Assembly: GCF_947648125.1 (NCBI RefSeq)
Contig: NZ_CANSMR010000027.1
Coordinates: 27,018 to 91,017 of the forward strand
DNA length: 64,000 bases
Direction of reading: 5' to 3'
Origin: an uncultured Bradyrhizobium sp.
Lineage (GTDB): Bacteria > Pseudomonadota > Alphaproteobacteria > Rhizobiales > Xanthobacteraceae
Below are positions 54,398 to 62,510 of the stretch, piece by piece. The stretch's first letter is position 1. Each line of letters opens with the position of its first letter. Both the position numbers and the translations under genes were made by a program. Under the pieces are notes generated by a model that worked only from the letters and a program-made list of their open reading frames with translations, searched no databases and was not told the origin of the DNA.

Positions 54398-55243
54398 CTA
54401 CGGTTGCGTTCGGCTGCTGCCCCGAAGCTCCGCGGAGAGCTCGGCTGCGATCTGGTGCACGATGGCGCCGATCTCCGGCAAGCGCTCGTCCGTGAGCCGG
54501 TCCGCCATGCCCGATACCGAAACCGCGGCGAACGGCTCGCTGCAATCGTTGAAGACGACTGCGGCCACGCAGCGCAGGCCGAGCCGCGCCTCTTCATCGT
54601 CCACCGCATAGCCCTGGCGTCGCACGGTCTCCAATTCCTTGAACAGCTCGCCCGGCCGAATGATCGACTTTTCCGTCAGGCGCGGCATGCCGCGACGGCG
54701 GATGATCGCGTTGATGTCGGCATCGGAATACGCGGCCAGCACCGCCTTCCCCACACCCGAGGCAATCAACGCCACGCGTCCGCCGACCTTGGTCAGCGAG
54801 CGCATGATCTCGCGGCTTTCGATGCGGGATACGACGATGATGGAGTCGTCATCGACCACTGCAAGATTGGCGGTTTCCCTGGTCTGGTCGCGCAGCTTGC
54901 GCAGATAGGGCAATGCCCGCGCGGAGAAATTGCGCCGGCGCATGAAGGTCGAGCCGACCACGAAGCTTTGCGCGCCGATGTGCCACTTCGACTCCTCGCG
55001 GTCGAACTGCACGAACCTGCGATTCTCCAGCGTCGTCAGCAGCCGATGGGCCGTCGACGGCGGCAAGCCGATGCGGATCGCAAGATCGGTCAGCCGATAG
55101 CCTTCGTCATCCTCTGCAAGCGCTTCCATGATTTGCAGCGCGCGATCGACCGATTGAACGCCGCCATCTCGCGCGTCCTGATCCGGCGGCGCGCGAAAAT
55201 CGGGATCGGACGGCTTGCGCCGGATCGGCTCTCTTTTCATCAC
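54398..55243 (-). CDS. IclR-family regulator of glyoxylate genes (AllR/BhcR-like)
   Basis: A 281-residue IclR protein: winged helix VQSVDRALQIMEALAEDDEGYRLTDLAIRIGLPPSTAHRLL and effector domain LTKVGGRVALIASGVGKAVLA plus a late SVSGMADRL. Relatives such as AllR and BhcR sense glyoxylate. It lies between the minus-strand gcl operon and the plus-strand CBS/FAH/MFS/glycerate kinase operon, and two matching TGGtAT-N5-ATACCA sites lie in its upstream region, so it very likely controls itself and the flanking genes. Confidence 0.88.
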   Translation of the reverse strand: MMKREPIRRKPSDPDFRAPPDQDARDGGVQSVDRALQIMEALAEDDEGYRLTDLAIRIGLPPSTAHRLLTTLENRRFVQFDREESKWHIGAQSFVVGSTFMRRRNFSARALPYLRKLRDQTRETANLAVVDDDSIIVVSRIESREIMRSLTKVGGRVALIASGVGKAVLAAYSDADINAIIRRRGMPRLTEKSIIRPGELFKELETVRRQGYAVDDEEARLGLRCVAAVVFNDCSEPFAAVSVSGMADRLTDERLPEIGAIVHQIAAELSAELRGSSRTQP

Positions 55244-55304
55244 GACCTGCCCCTAACCGGTTGCGGTTCAGAACGAAATTGCTCGCCGACAACGAGCGCC
55301 ACGA

Positions 55305-55323
55305 TTGGTATATGGCATACCAA
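55305..55323. promoter_or_regulatory. Operator-like palindrome 1 for the IclR regulator
   Basis: TTGGTAT-ATGGC-ATACCAA, perfect 7-bp arms with a 5-bp spacer, 62 bp before the regulator start. The form matches known IclR-family operators. Confidence 0.65.
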
Positions 55324-55415
55324 AAGACCCCAAAGTCAAGGCAGCAGAATTGAAGAATAGGTAAGTCTTTTTGCCATTTTTCTTGCAGAAAACGTCGATT
55401 CTTTTGTTTGACTTC

Positions 55416-55432
55416 TGGGATAATGTATACCA
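55416..55432. promoter_or_regulatory. Operator-like palindrome 2, near the CBS gene
   Basis: TGGGAT-AATGT-ATACCA, the same layout as site 1 with one arm mismatch, 110 bp away and 47 bp before the CBS-protein start. Confidence 0.55.
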
Positions 55433-55478
55433 CGATTGCTTCCTAACGATCCAATGATGCAACCGGGAGGACCATGCC

Positions 55479-55892
55479 ATGTATGTCGGGGACATCCTTC
55501 GCACCAACAGTGCGCACGTGGTGACGATCGGCTCCAGCGAAACCGTGAGCATTGCGGCGAACCTGATGTACGCGAGCAATGTCGGCGCACTGGTGGTCAG
55601 GAACGGCTCGCGCAGCGTCGACGCCGCCGTGGTTGGAATGTTCAGCGAGCGCGATGTCGTCGCCGTGATCGCCGAGCGCGGCACGGGTGGTCTTGCCGCG
55701 AAAGTCGCGCAGTTCATTTCGCCACGGCCGCTGGTGTCCTGCACTTCGCAGGATGCGCTCAGCGATGTCGAGCATCTGATGGTCCGTCACGACATCCGCC
55801 ACATTCCCGTCATCGACAACGGCCGCCTCGTCGGCGTCGTGAGCATGCGGGACATCGGCTTTGCCTTGGAGGAAGCCGCCTGCGCGGCCTGA
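55479..55892 (+). CDS. CBS-domain pair protein
   Basis: A 137-residue protein consisting of two CBS domains (about 5-65 and 75-130; GMFSERDVV and RHIPVIDNGRLVGVVSMRDI). It has no enzymatic domain. Such modules bind adenine nucleotides and regulate partner proteins. The A-rich GGGAGG region before the ATG supports the start. It is the first gene of the plus-strand operon under the IclR-type palindromes; a regulatory partner among the downstream enzymes, perhaps pyruvate kinase or glycerate kinase, is speculative. Confidence 0.85.
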   Translation: MYVGDILRTNSAHVVTIGSSETVSIAANLMYASNVGALVVRNGSRSVDAAVVGMFSERDVVAVIAERGTGGLAAKVAQFISPRPLVSCTSQDALSDVEHLMVRHDIRHIPVIDNGRLVGVVSMRDIGFALEEAACAA

Positions 55893-55977
55893 CGGACTTT
55901 TCCGAGGCCATTGCCACGCAACCCGGTTCGAGCCGTTGCGGCTCATGCTGTGCCCCCACTCTGCTCGCGAGGATTTC

Positions 55978-56994
55978 ATGAAGGTCTGCATCTACGGCGC
56001 CGGTGCCATCGGCGGCTATCTCGGTGTCGAATTTATGCGCGCTGGCGCCGATGTCAGCCTGGTCGCGCGGGGTGCGCACCTCGCCGCGATGCAACAGAAC
56101 GGCCTGAAGCTCCTGATTGGCGAAGAGGAGCGCGTGGTGCATCCCCGTTGTACCGACAACCCCGCCGAACTCGGCGAGCAGGATTTCGTCATCATTTGCC
56201 TCAAGGCGCATTCGATCACCGGCGTCATCGAACCGATGCGTCCCCTGCTGGGTGAGCGAACCCGCATCGTCACCGCGGTCAACGGCATTCCCTATTGGTA
56301 TTTCTACAAGCACGGCGGACGGCACGAAGGATCGGCGCTCGAGAGCATCGATCCCGGCGGACGGCAATGGAACGAGCTCGATCCCGCGCGCGCCATCGGC
56401 TGCGTGGTCTATCCCGCCACCGAAATCGAGGCGCCCGGCGTGATCCGCCACGTCTACGGCAACAGCTTTCCGCTCGGCGAACCCTCCGGTGAGATCACAC
56501 CTGATGTCGAGCGCCTTGCCGCCCTGTTCGCGGCGGCAGGCATGAAGGCGCCGGTGCTCGACCGCATCCGCGACGAGATCTGGCTCAAGCTGTGGGGCAA
56601 TGTCTGTTTCAACCCGATCAGCGCCCTCACCCACGCGACCCTAGACGTGATCTGCACCAATCCCGGCACGCGCGCGCTGTCCAGGGCGATCATGCTGGAG
56701 GCCCAGGCGATCGCGGAAAGCCTCGGCGTCAGGTTCCGGGTCGATGTCGAACGCCGCATCGAGGGCGCACGCAAGGTCGGCGCGCACAAGACCTCGATGC
56801 TGCAGGATCTCGAGCGTGGACGTCCCGTCGAGATCGACCCGCTGATCACCGTGGTGCAGGAGATGGGCCGGATGACCGGGATTGCGACGCCCGCGCTCGA
56901 TGCGGTGCTGGCGCTGGTCGCGCAGCGCAGCAGACTGGCCGGGCTCTATGACGGGGCGGCCGGCGTCGAAGCCCAATCGCTTGCGGTGGCGTGA
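55978..56994 (+). CDS. Ketopantoate-reductase-family oxidoreductase
   Basis: A 338-residue PanE/ApbA-fold NADPH enzyme: Rossmann motif KVCIYGAGAIGGYLGVEF, then LKAHSITGVIEPM, AVNGIPYWY and the C-terminal helical part with KLWGNVCFNPISALTHAT and HKTSMLQDLERGRPVEID, which has the conserved Lys/Asn/Ser/Glu positions of the family. In this operon (CBS, FAH, MFS, glycerate kinase) it probably reduces or oxidises a hydroxy/keto acid of glyoxylate or tartronate metabolism and not ketopantoate. It overlaps the next gene if that uses its upstream GTG. Confidence 0.82.
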   Translation: MKVCIYGAGAIGGYLGVEFMRAGADVSLVARGAHLAAMQQNGLKLLIGEEERVVHPRCTDNPAELGEQDFVIICLKAHSITGVIEPMRPLLGERTRIVTAVNGIPYWYFYKHGGRHEGSALESIDPGGRQWNELDPARAIGCVVYPATEIEAPGVIRHVYGNSFPLGEPSGEITPDVERLAALFAAAGMKAPVLDRIRDEIWLKLWGNVCFNPISALTHATLDVICTNPGTRALSRAIMLEAQAIAESLGVRFRVDVERRIEGARKVGAHKTSMLQDLERGRPVEIDPLITVVQEMGRMTGIATPALDAVLALVAQRSRLAGLYDGAAGVEAQSLAVA

Positions 56995-56999
56995 TCGCG

Positions 57000-57782
57000 A
57001 TGGCCAATGTGACACGCTGGGTCCGCTTCCGCCACCATGCCGACATCGGCTTCGGGCAACTCACCTCGTCGGGCATCTCCGTGCACGCAGGCGAGATGTT
57101 CGGCGAGACACGACCGACCGGACAGACGCTGGCGCTTGACGATGTCGAGCTGCTCGCGCCAACGGAGCCGAGCAAGATCATCGCGCTCTGGAACAATTTC
57201 CACGCGCTGGCGGCGAAGCTGAAATCACCTGAACCGGCCGAACCGCTGTATTTGTTGAAAGCGCAGACCAGCGTGACCGCGCCTGGCGCCGTCATCACGC
57301 GCCCCACGGGCTACGATGGCAAGACGACCTACGAAGGCGAGCTCGGCATTGTCATCGGCAAAAGCTGCACGGCCGTCGCCCCCGAACGGGCCGACGCCTT
57401 CATCTTCGGCTATACCTGCACCAACGACGTCACCGCGGCCGACATCCTCAATCGCGACCCGACCTTCCCGCAATGGGCGCGGGCCAAGGGTTTTGACGGA
57501 TATGGCCCCTTCGGTCCCGTGATTGCCTCGGGCCTCGACCCCGCACGCCTTGTGGTGCGTACGATTCTCAACGGCGTGGAGCGCCAGAACTACCCGATCG
57601 CCGACATGATCTTCAGCGCGCAGGCGCTGGTCAGCAAGATCTCGCACGACATGACGCTGTTGCCGGGCGACCTGATCTGCTGCGGGACATCGATCGGCGT
57701 CGGGGTGATGAAGGAGCCCGTCAATACGGTCACCGTCGCGATCGACGGAATCGGCGAGTTGACCAACGAATTTCGTCAGTAG
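57000..57782 (+). CDS. Fumarylacetoacetate hydrolase family enzyme
   Basis: About 260 residues with an FAH fold; YEGELGIVIG holds the paired glutamates for the metal and FIFGYTCTNDVTAADI is the second family block, followed by KGFDGYGPFGPVIA. A GTG at 56991 overlapping the previous stop is an alternative start. Family members hydrolyse, decarboxylate or isomerise 2-keto acids, and some are annotated as ureidoglycolate lyase, which would fit the region, but sequence does not fix the reaction. Confidence 0.82.
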   Translation: MANVTRWVRFRHHADIGFGQLTSSGISVHAGEMFGETRPTGQTLALDDVELLAPTEPSKIIALWNNFHALAAKLKSPEPAEPLYLLKAQTSVTAPGAVITRPTGYDGKTTYEGELGIVIGKSCTAVAPERADAFIFGYTCTNDVTAADILNRDPTFPQWARAKGFDGYGPFGPVIASGLDPARLVVRTILNGVERQNYPIADMIFSAQALVSKISHDMTLLPGDLICCGTSIGVGVMKEPVNTVTVAIDGIGELTNEFRQ

Positions 57783-57848
57783 GCGGCGACAGGACGACAG
57801 CCCGACGCAGCCGGACCAAACGACCAACACCTCTTTTTGGGAGCGCAC

Positions 57849-59168
57849 ATGATCTCCAGCACGAAACCGGCATCGTCGCCCGGCGGCTTCCGCTGGCTCC
57901 AGCTCGCGATCGGCATCGTCTGCATGGCGATGATCGCCAACCTGCAATACGGCTGGACGCTGTTCGTTGATCCGATCGACGACAAGTTTCACTGGGGCCG
58001 TCCCGCCATCCAGCTCGCCTTCACGATCTTCGTGATGACGGAGACATGGCTGGTGCCGGTGGAAGCCTGGTTCGTCGACAAATACGGCCCGCGCATCGTC
58101 ATCATGTTCGGCGGGCTGATGATCGGTTTGGCCTGGGTGCTGAATTCCTACGCCTCCTCTCTCGTCATGCTCTATGCAGCGGCTGTTGTCGCGGGCATCG
58201 GCGCCGGCGCCGTCTACGGCACTTGCGTCGGCAACGCGCTGAAATGGTTTCCGGACCGGCGCGGCCTCGCCGCGGGCGCGACCGCCGCAGGCTTTGGCGC
58301 CGGCGCAGCGCTCACCGTCGTGCCAATCGCCAACATGATTGCCGCCAGCGGCTACCAGAGCACCTTCCTGACGTTCGGAATCGGGCAAGGCCTCATCGTT
58401 CTCTTGCTGGCCTGGTTCGTGCGCCCGCCGCATGGCGTCGAGGCCCCGAGGAAAAAGCAGCTCAACCTGCCGCAGAGCGCGATCGACTACACGCCGCCCC
58501 AGGTCCTGCGCACGCCGATCTTCTGGGTCATGTACCTGGTGTTCGTCATGGTGGCTTCCGGCGGCTTGATGACCGCCGCGCAGATCGGACCGATCGCCCA
58601 CGACTTCAAGATCGCGGATACGCCGGTCACCCTGGCGGGCTTCCAGATGGCGGCGCTGACCTTTGCCATCTCGCTCGATCGTGTGTTCGACGGTTTCGGC
58701 CGTCCGTTCTTCGGCTGGGTCTCCGACACGATCGGCCGCGAGCACACGATGTTCATCGCGTTCGCGACTGCGGCGCTGATGTTGCTGACGCTGTCCACCT
58801 ACGGCCACATTCCGGTTGTTTTCGTGCTCGCGACGGCGGTCTATTTCGGCGTCTTCGGCGAAATCTACAGCCTGTTTCCGGCGACGTCGGGCGACACCTT
58901 CGGCGCCAAATACGCAACCACCAACAACGGCATGCTCTACACCGCGAAGGGCACCGCGGCGCTGCTCGTGCCGCTCGCGAGCATCATCTCCTCGCAGCTC
59001 GGCTGGCAGGCCGTGTTCATCGTCGCGGTTGCGCTCAATGCCACAGCAGCCCTCACGGCCTTGCTCGTGATCAAGCCGATGCGGCGCGCGTTCATTCTCG
59101 GCAGTGAGACGACGGCAAAGGCCGCGATCGCGCCTGCACCTGGCCGGAGCGCGGCGATTGAACACTGA
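57849..59168 (+). CDS. OxlT-like MFS transporter (oxalate/formate antiporter family)
   Basis: A 439-residue, 12-helix MFS protein. The opening FRWLQLAIGIVCMAMIANLQYGWTLFVDPI and GAGAVYGTCVGNALKWFPDRRGLAAGATAAGFGAG are the pattern of the oxalate:formate antiporter family; FGRPFFGWVSDTIGREHTM is the loop 8-9 motif. GGGAG precedes the ATG. Next to genes for glyoxylate and glycerate use and not far from the HpxW-like gene, it could export oxalate or import a two- to three-carbon dicarboxylate. Confidence 0.85.
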   Translation: MISSTKPASSPGGFRWLQLAIGIVCMAMIANLQYGWTLFVDPIDDKFHWGRPAIQLAFTIFVMTETWLVPVEAWFVDKYGPRIVIMFGGLMIGLAWVLNSYASSLVMLYAAAVVAGIGAGAVYGTCVGNALKWFPDRRGLAAGATAAGFGAGAALTVVPIANMIAASGYQSTFLTFGIGQGLIVLLLAWFVRPPHGVEAPRKKQLNLPQSAIDYTPPQVLRTPIFWVMYLVFVMVASGGLMTAAQIGPIAHDFKIADTPVTLAGFQMAALTFAISLDRVFDGFGRPFFGWVSDTIGREHTMFIAFATAALMLLTLSTYGHIPVVFVLATAVYFGVFGEIYSLFPATSGDTFGAKYATTNNGMLYTAKGTAALLVPLASIISSQLGWQAVFIVAVALNATAALTALLVIKPMRRAFILGSETTAKAAIAPAPGRSAAIEH

Positions 59169-60453
59169 TTGGACGGACTTGCGGGCGCGGACGGCGCTGC
59201 GGAAGATCTTCGATGCTGCAATCGCCAGCTGCGATCCAAGGCTAACCATCGCGCGCGCCCTACCGGCAAAGCCGAAGGGCAGATGCATCGTCGTCGGCGC
59301 CGGCAAGGCTTCGGCGGCGATGGCAGCAGGCCTCGACGCGGCCTGGCCTGATGTCGACCTTTCAGGTGTCGTGGTCACGCGCCACGGTCATTCTGTTCCC
59401 GCGGGCCGCATCGAAGTGCTCGAGGCGTCTCACCCCGTGCCTGACGACACGAGCAACGCCGCCGCCCTTCGCATGCTCAACGCCGTTCAGGGACTTTCAA
59501 CGGATGATCTGGTCATCGCCCTGATGTCCGGCGGAGGCTCGGCCCTGATGACCCTTCCAGCATCCCCGATGACCCTCGCCGACAAGCAGGCGGTCAACCG
59601 GGCCCTGCTTGCAAGCGGCGCAACGATTGCCGAGATGAACGTCGTCCGCAAACATCTGTCCGCGATCAAGGGCGGACGGCTGGCACGCGCAGCCCGCCCC
59701 GCCCACGTCACGACCCTGGTGATATCAGATATTCCCGGCGACGATCCCGCGGCGATCGGCTCCGGTCCGTCGCTGCCGGACAGCAGCACAACAGCCAATG
59801 CGCAGGAGATCGTGAGCCGGTTTGCGATCGACCTGCCGGACGCGGCGCGGCTTGTGCTCGAGCAAGCCGACGAGACCCCGAAACCCGGCGAGATCGACGC
59901 CGATGTCCGCATCCTTGCCGCGCCAATCCACGCGCTTGACGCTGCGGCAAAGGTAGCGCGAGATGAGGGTCTCACCCCGATCATCCTTGGAGACGCGATC
60001 GAAGGCGAGGCACGGGAACTCGGAACCGTCATGGCGGGCATCGCCCGGTCGGTCGCAGGCCATGCGCAGCCCGGCCCTGCCCCTGCTGTGCTGCTATCCG
60101 GCGGCGAGACCACGGTGACGATCGGACGCCGGCCGGCGGGCCGCGGCGGCCGCAACACCGAATTCCTGCTGGGACTTGTCATCGCCCTGTCCGGTACGTC
60201 AGATATCTGGGCGATTGCCGGAGACAGCGATGGTATTGATGGAACGGAAGATGCGGCTGGAGCTTTGATCAGTCCGGATACGCTGCGGCGCGCCGCCGCG
60301 AGCGGGCTCGACGCACGGGCCTATCTGGCAGCCCATGACAGCTACTCGTTCTTCGACCGCCTTGGAGACCTCGTGCGCACCGGCCCAACGCTTACCAATG
60401 TCAACGATATCCGTGCCGTGCTGGTTGCGGCCGGCACGCCAGCAATGAGGTGA
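59158..60453 (+). CDS. Glycerate 2-kinase (MOFRL family)
   Basis: Phosphorylates D-glycerate to 2-phosphoglycerate. The 431-residue protein has the GckA/TtuD pattern: CIVVGAGKASAAMAAGL, GVVVTRHGHS, EASHPVPDD, LMSGGGSALM, NVVRKHLSAIKGGRLA, VISDIPGDDPAAIGSGP and the MOFRL end with LLSGGETTVTIG, GRGGRNTEF and GDSDGIDG. No ATG precedes the conserved sequence; a TTG at 59158, with GGAG 8 nt before it and overlapping the MFS stop by 11 nt, is the likely start. Only 3 nt separate it from pyruvate kinase. Confidence 0.9.
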   Translation: MNTDWTDLRARTALRKIFDAAIASCDPRLTIARALPAKPKGRCIVVGAGKASAAMAAGLDAAWPDVDLSGVVVTRHGHSVPAGRIEVLEASHPVPDDTSNAAALRMLNAVQGLSTDDLVIALMSGGGSALMTLPASPMTLADKQAVNRALLASGATIAEMNVVRKHLSAIKGGRLARAARPAHVTTLVISDIPGDDPAAIGSGPSLPDSSTTANAQEIVSRFAIDLPDAARLVLEQADETPKPGEIDADVRILAAPIHALDAAAKVARDEGLTPIILGDAIEGEARELGTVMAGIARSVAGHAQPGPAPAVLLSGGETTVTIGRRPAGRGGRNTEFLLGLVIALSGTSDIWAIAGDSDGIDGTEDAAGALISPDTLRRAAASGLDARAYLAAHDSYSFFDRLGDLVRTGPTLTNVNDIRAVLVAAGTPAMR

Positions 60454-60456
60454 TCC

Positions 60457-61872
60457 ATGCGTCGTCATCGACGGGCCAAGATCGTCGCAACCGTCGGCCC
60501 CGCCAGCAGTTCCCCCGAGATGCTCAAGGCGCTGCTGCTGGCCGGCGTCGATACGTTCCGTCTGAACTTCAGCCACGGAACCCAGAGTGACCACGCAAGC
60601 ATCCACGCCGCGATCCGAAAGCTGGAACGGGAGGTCGGCCGGCCGATCGGCATTCTGATGGACCTTCAGGGTCCGAAGATCCGCGTCGGCACCTTGCGCG
60701 ATGGCAAGATTACCGTGGTGGCCGGCGAGACCATCCGGTTCGTGCTGTCCGGATCGGATGGCGAGCGAACCTCAATTCCGCTCCCGCATCGGGAAATCTT
60801 TGCCGCCGTGGCCCCCGGCCACGACCTTCTGATCGACGACGGCAGGGTCCGGGTTCGCGTTGCCGGGCTCGGTGACGATTTCATCGAAGCCAAGGTGATC
60901 GTCGGCGGCACGATCTCGAACCACAAGGGCGTCAATCTGCCAGGGACGGTGCTCGATCTTTCGCCGCTCACCGCCAAGGACCGCCTCGATCTGGAGTTCG
61001 GTTTGAACCTCGGTGTCGACTGGGTCGCCTTGTCGTTCGTGCAGAAGCCCTCCGACATCATCGAGGCGAGAAGCCTGGTCGGCGACCGCGCCGGCCTGAT
61101 GGCCAAGATCGAGAAGCCGGCAGCGCTCGAGCGGATCGACGACATCATCCAGCTGTGCGACGCCATCATGGTTGCGCGGGGAGATCTCGGCGTCGAAATT
61201 CCGCATGAGGACGTGCCGGGGCGCCAGAAGGAGCTGGTGCGGGCGTGCCGTCTCGCGGTGAAGCCCGTGATCGTCGCCACGCAGATGCTGGACTCCATGG
61301 TCGCCGCGCCGACCCCGACGCGCGCGGAAGTCTCCGACGTCGCGACCGCGATCTATGATGGCGCAGACGCTGTGATGCTGTCGGCGGAATCCGCGACGGG
61401 GCGCTATCCACGCGAGGCCGTCGAGATGATGGATCGTATCATCCGCAGCACGGAGCAGCACAAGATGTACCGCTCGATCGTCGAGGCGACCCAGCCCGGC
61501 GAAGAGCAAACGCCGCCGCACGCCGTTGCAACGGCCGCTGCCGATCTCGCCTCCGTCATTCACGCCGCGGCCATCGTGGCTTACACGTCGAGCGGCACCA
61601 CGGCCGCACGCGTTGCACGCAAGCGGCCGAGCCTGCCGATCCTCGCCATCACCCCAAGCCGCGAAGTGTCGCGCCGCTTGTGCCTGCTTTGGGGCGCGCA
61701 TAGCGTTCTTTCCGACGATGTCGGGAGCTATGAGGAGATGGTGGAGCGCGCGACGACGCTCGCGCATGCGGAGCAGTTTGCATCAAGCCGGGACCTGCTG
61801 GTCGTTGTCGCCGGCATTCCCTTTGGGCAGGCGGGAAGCACCAACAACCTGCGGGTCGTTTCGCTCCCTTGA
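60457..61872 (+). CDS. Pyruvate kinase (TtuE-like)
   Basis: Converts phosphoenolpyruvate and ADP to pyruvate and ATP. The 471-residue protein is complete: KIVATVGPASSSPEML, FRLNFSHG, LMDLQGPKIRVG, MAKIEKPAALERID, IMVARGDLGVEIPHEDVPGRQK, VIVATQMLDSMVAAPTPTRAEVSDVATAIYDG and a C-terminal allosteric domain. Directly following glycerate kinase, as in tartrate (ttu) and glyoxylate loci, it drains 2-phosphoglycerate via enolase to pyruvate. It is probably a second, pathway-specific isoenzyme. Confidence 0.94.
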   Translation: MRRHRRAKIVATVGPASSSPEMLKALLLAGVDTFRLNFSHGTQSDHASIHAAIRKLEREVGRPIGILMDLQGPKIRVGTLRDGKITVVAGETIRFVLSGSDGERTSIPLPHREIFAAVAPGHDLLIDDGRVRVRVAGLGDDFIEAKVIVGGTISNHKGVNLPGTVLDLSPLTAKDRLDLEFGLNLGVDWVALSFVQKPSDIIEARSLVGDRAGLMAKIEKPAALERIDDIIQLCDAIMVARGDLGVEIPHEDVPGRQKELVRACRLAVKPVIVATQMLDSMVAAPTPTRAEVSDVATAIYDGADAVMLSAESATGRYPREAVEMMDRIIRSTEQHKMYRSIVEATQPGEEQTPPHAVATAAADLASVIHAAAIVAYTSSGTTAARVARKRPSLPILAITPSREVSRRLCLLWGAHSVLSDDVGSYEEMVERATTLAHAEQFASSRDLLVVVAGIPFGQAGSTNNLRVVSLP

Positions 61873-61963
61873 CGGGGCGCCGTCGCCCGGCACGCGGTCC
61901 CAGACACCCGACGCATCCGGCCCGTCGGGATTTCTCGGGCTCGTTGCGCCGGGCGCCCAAGTC

Positions 61964-62053
61964 TCACGGCATGGCGCCAAACCAGATCACGAGCGCGAAT
62001 ATCACCAATAAGGCGACGGTGATGATCGCTTCGCTCGTGGGTATTCGCTTCAT
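61964..62053 (-). CDS. 29-residue single-helix membrane peptide
   Basis: A tiny frame: a short polar start with Lys2 and Arg3, then a hydrophobic helix (IITVALLVIFALVIWFG) and the stop. GGAGG lies 7 nt before the ATG, an ideal ribosome site, which is the main reason to believe it. It stands alone between pyruvate kinase (plus) and the adhesin gene (minus). Small proteins of this shape often bind membrane complexes; no partner is evident. Confidence 0.5.
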   Translation of the reverse strand: MKRIPTSEAIITVALLVIFALVIWFGAMP

Positions 62054-62438
62054 AGGCCGCCTCCGCGCGCGGGAGCGGGATGCTGCGACGGGGCAGTGGT
62101 TCAGATCAGCACGACACCGCCCGCTTAAAATGCATGCGGACGGCGTCGGCTCTAGCCCCAGGAAGGAAATGCAAAACCCCGGTAGACATTACGTCTACAC
62201 ATCTGGGCAAAAGGTTCACGTGACGATCGGCACCCTCCATGAGGGGTAAAATGGCGACCGCACGCCGCTGGCACCCGGCCGTTGCTTTCCAAACCGGCTC
62301 CGACAAACGCTTCCCTATAATCCGCCACGGCTCGTCCCCCTGTGATGAGGATCGGCTCGGACCACCCGAGCAACCCTCGGACGCGCAGTGTAGGGCGAGC
62401 CACCTCACCGGCAGAGGCGGACATGCGGTCTTACCGTT

Positions 62439-62463
62439 GTGGGGACCCGCAACAGGTCCCCAC
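62439..62463 (-). terminator. Hairpin after the repeat-protein gene
   Basis: GTGGGGACC and GGTCCCCAC form a perfect 9-bp stem with a 7-nt loop, 48 nt past the stop of the minus-strand gene. The T-run is missing, so it may be a weak or Rho-assisted terminator. Confidence 0.5.
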
Positions 62464-62510
62464 GATCATCCTATCCCAGCGATCTCTCCGCATGCCTCAC
62501 GGTCGCGCCC

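Larger units (their letters stand above)
61873..62510. other. Largely non-coding gap after pyruvate kinase
   Basis: Apart from a 29-codon minus-strand gene at 61964-62053 and a hairpin at 62439-62463 I find no supported gene. Several open frames of 60-100 codons have no ribosome site and look like chance frames. Confidence 0.6.

Noticed and set aside
62106-62408. 100-codon minus-strand open frame in the gap after pyruvate kinase
   Set aside because: No ribosome site, no domain and composition unlike neighbouring genes; probably a chance frame.
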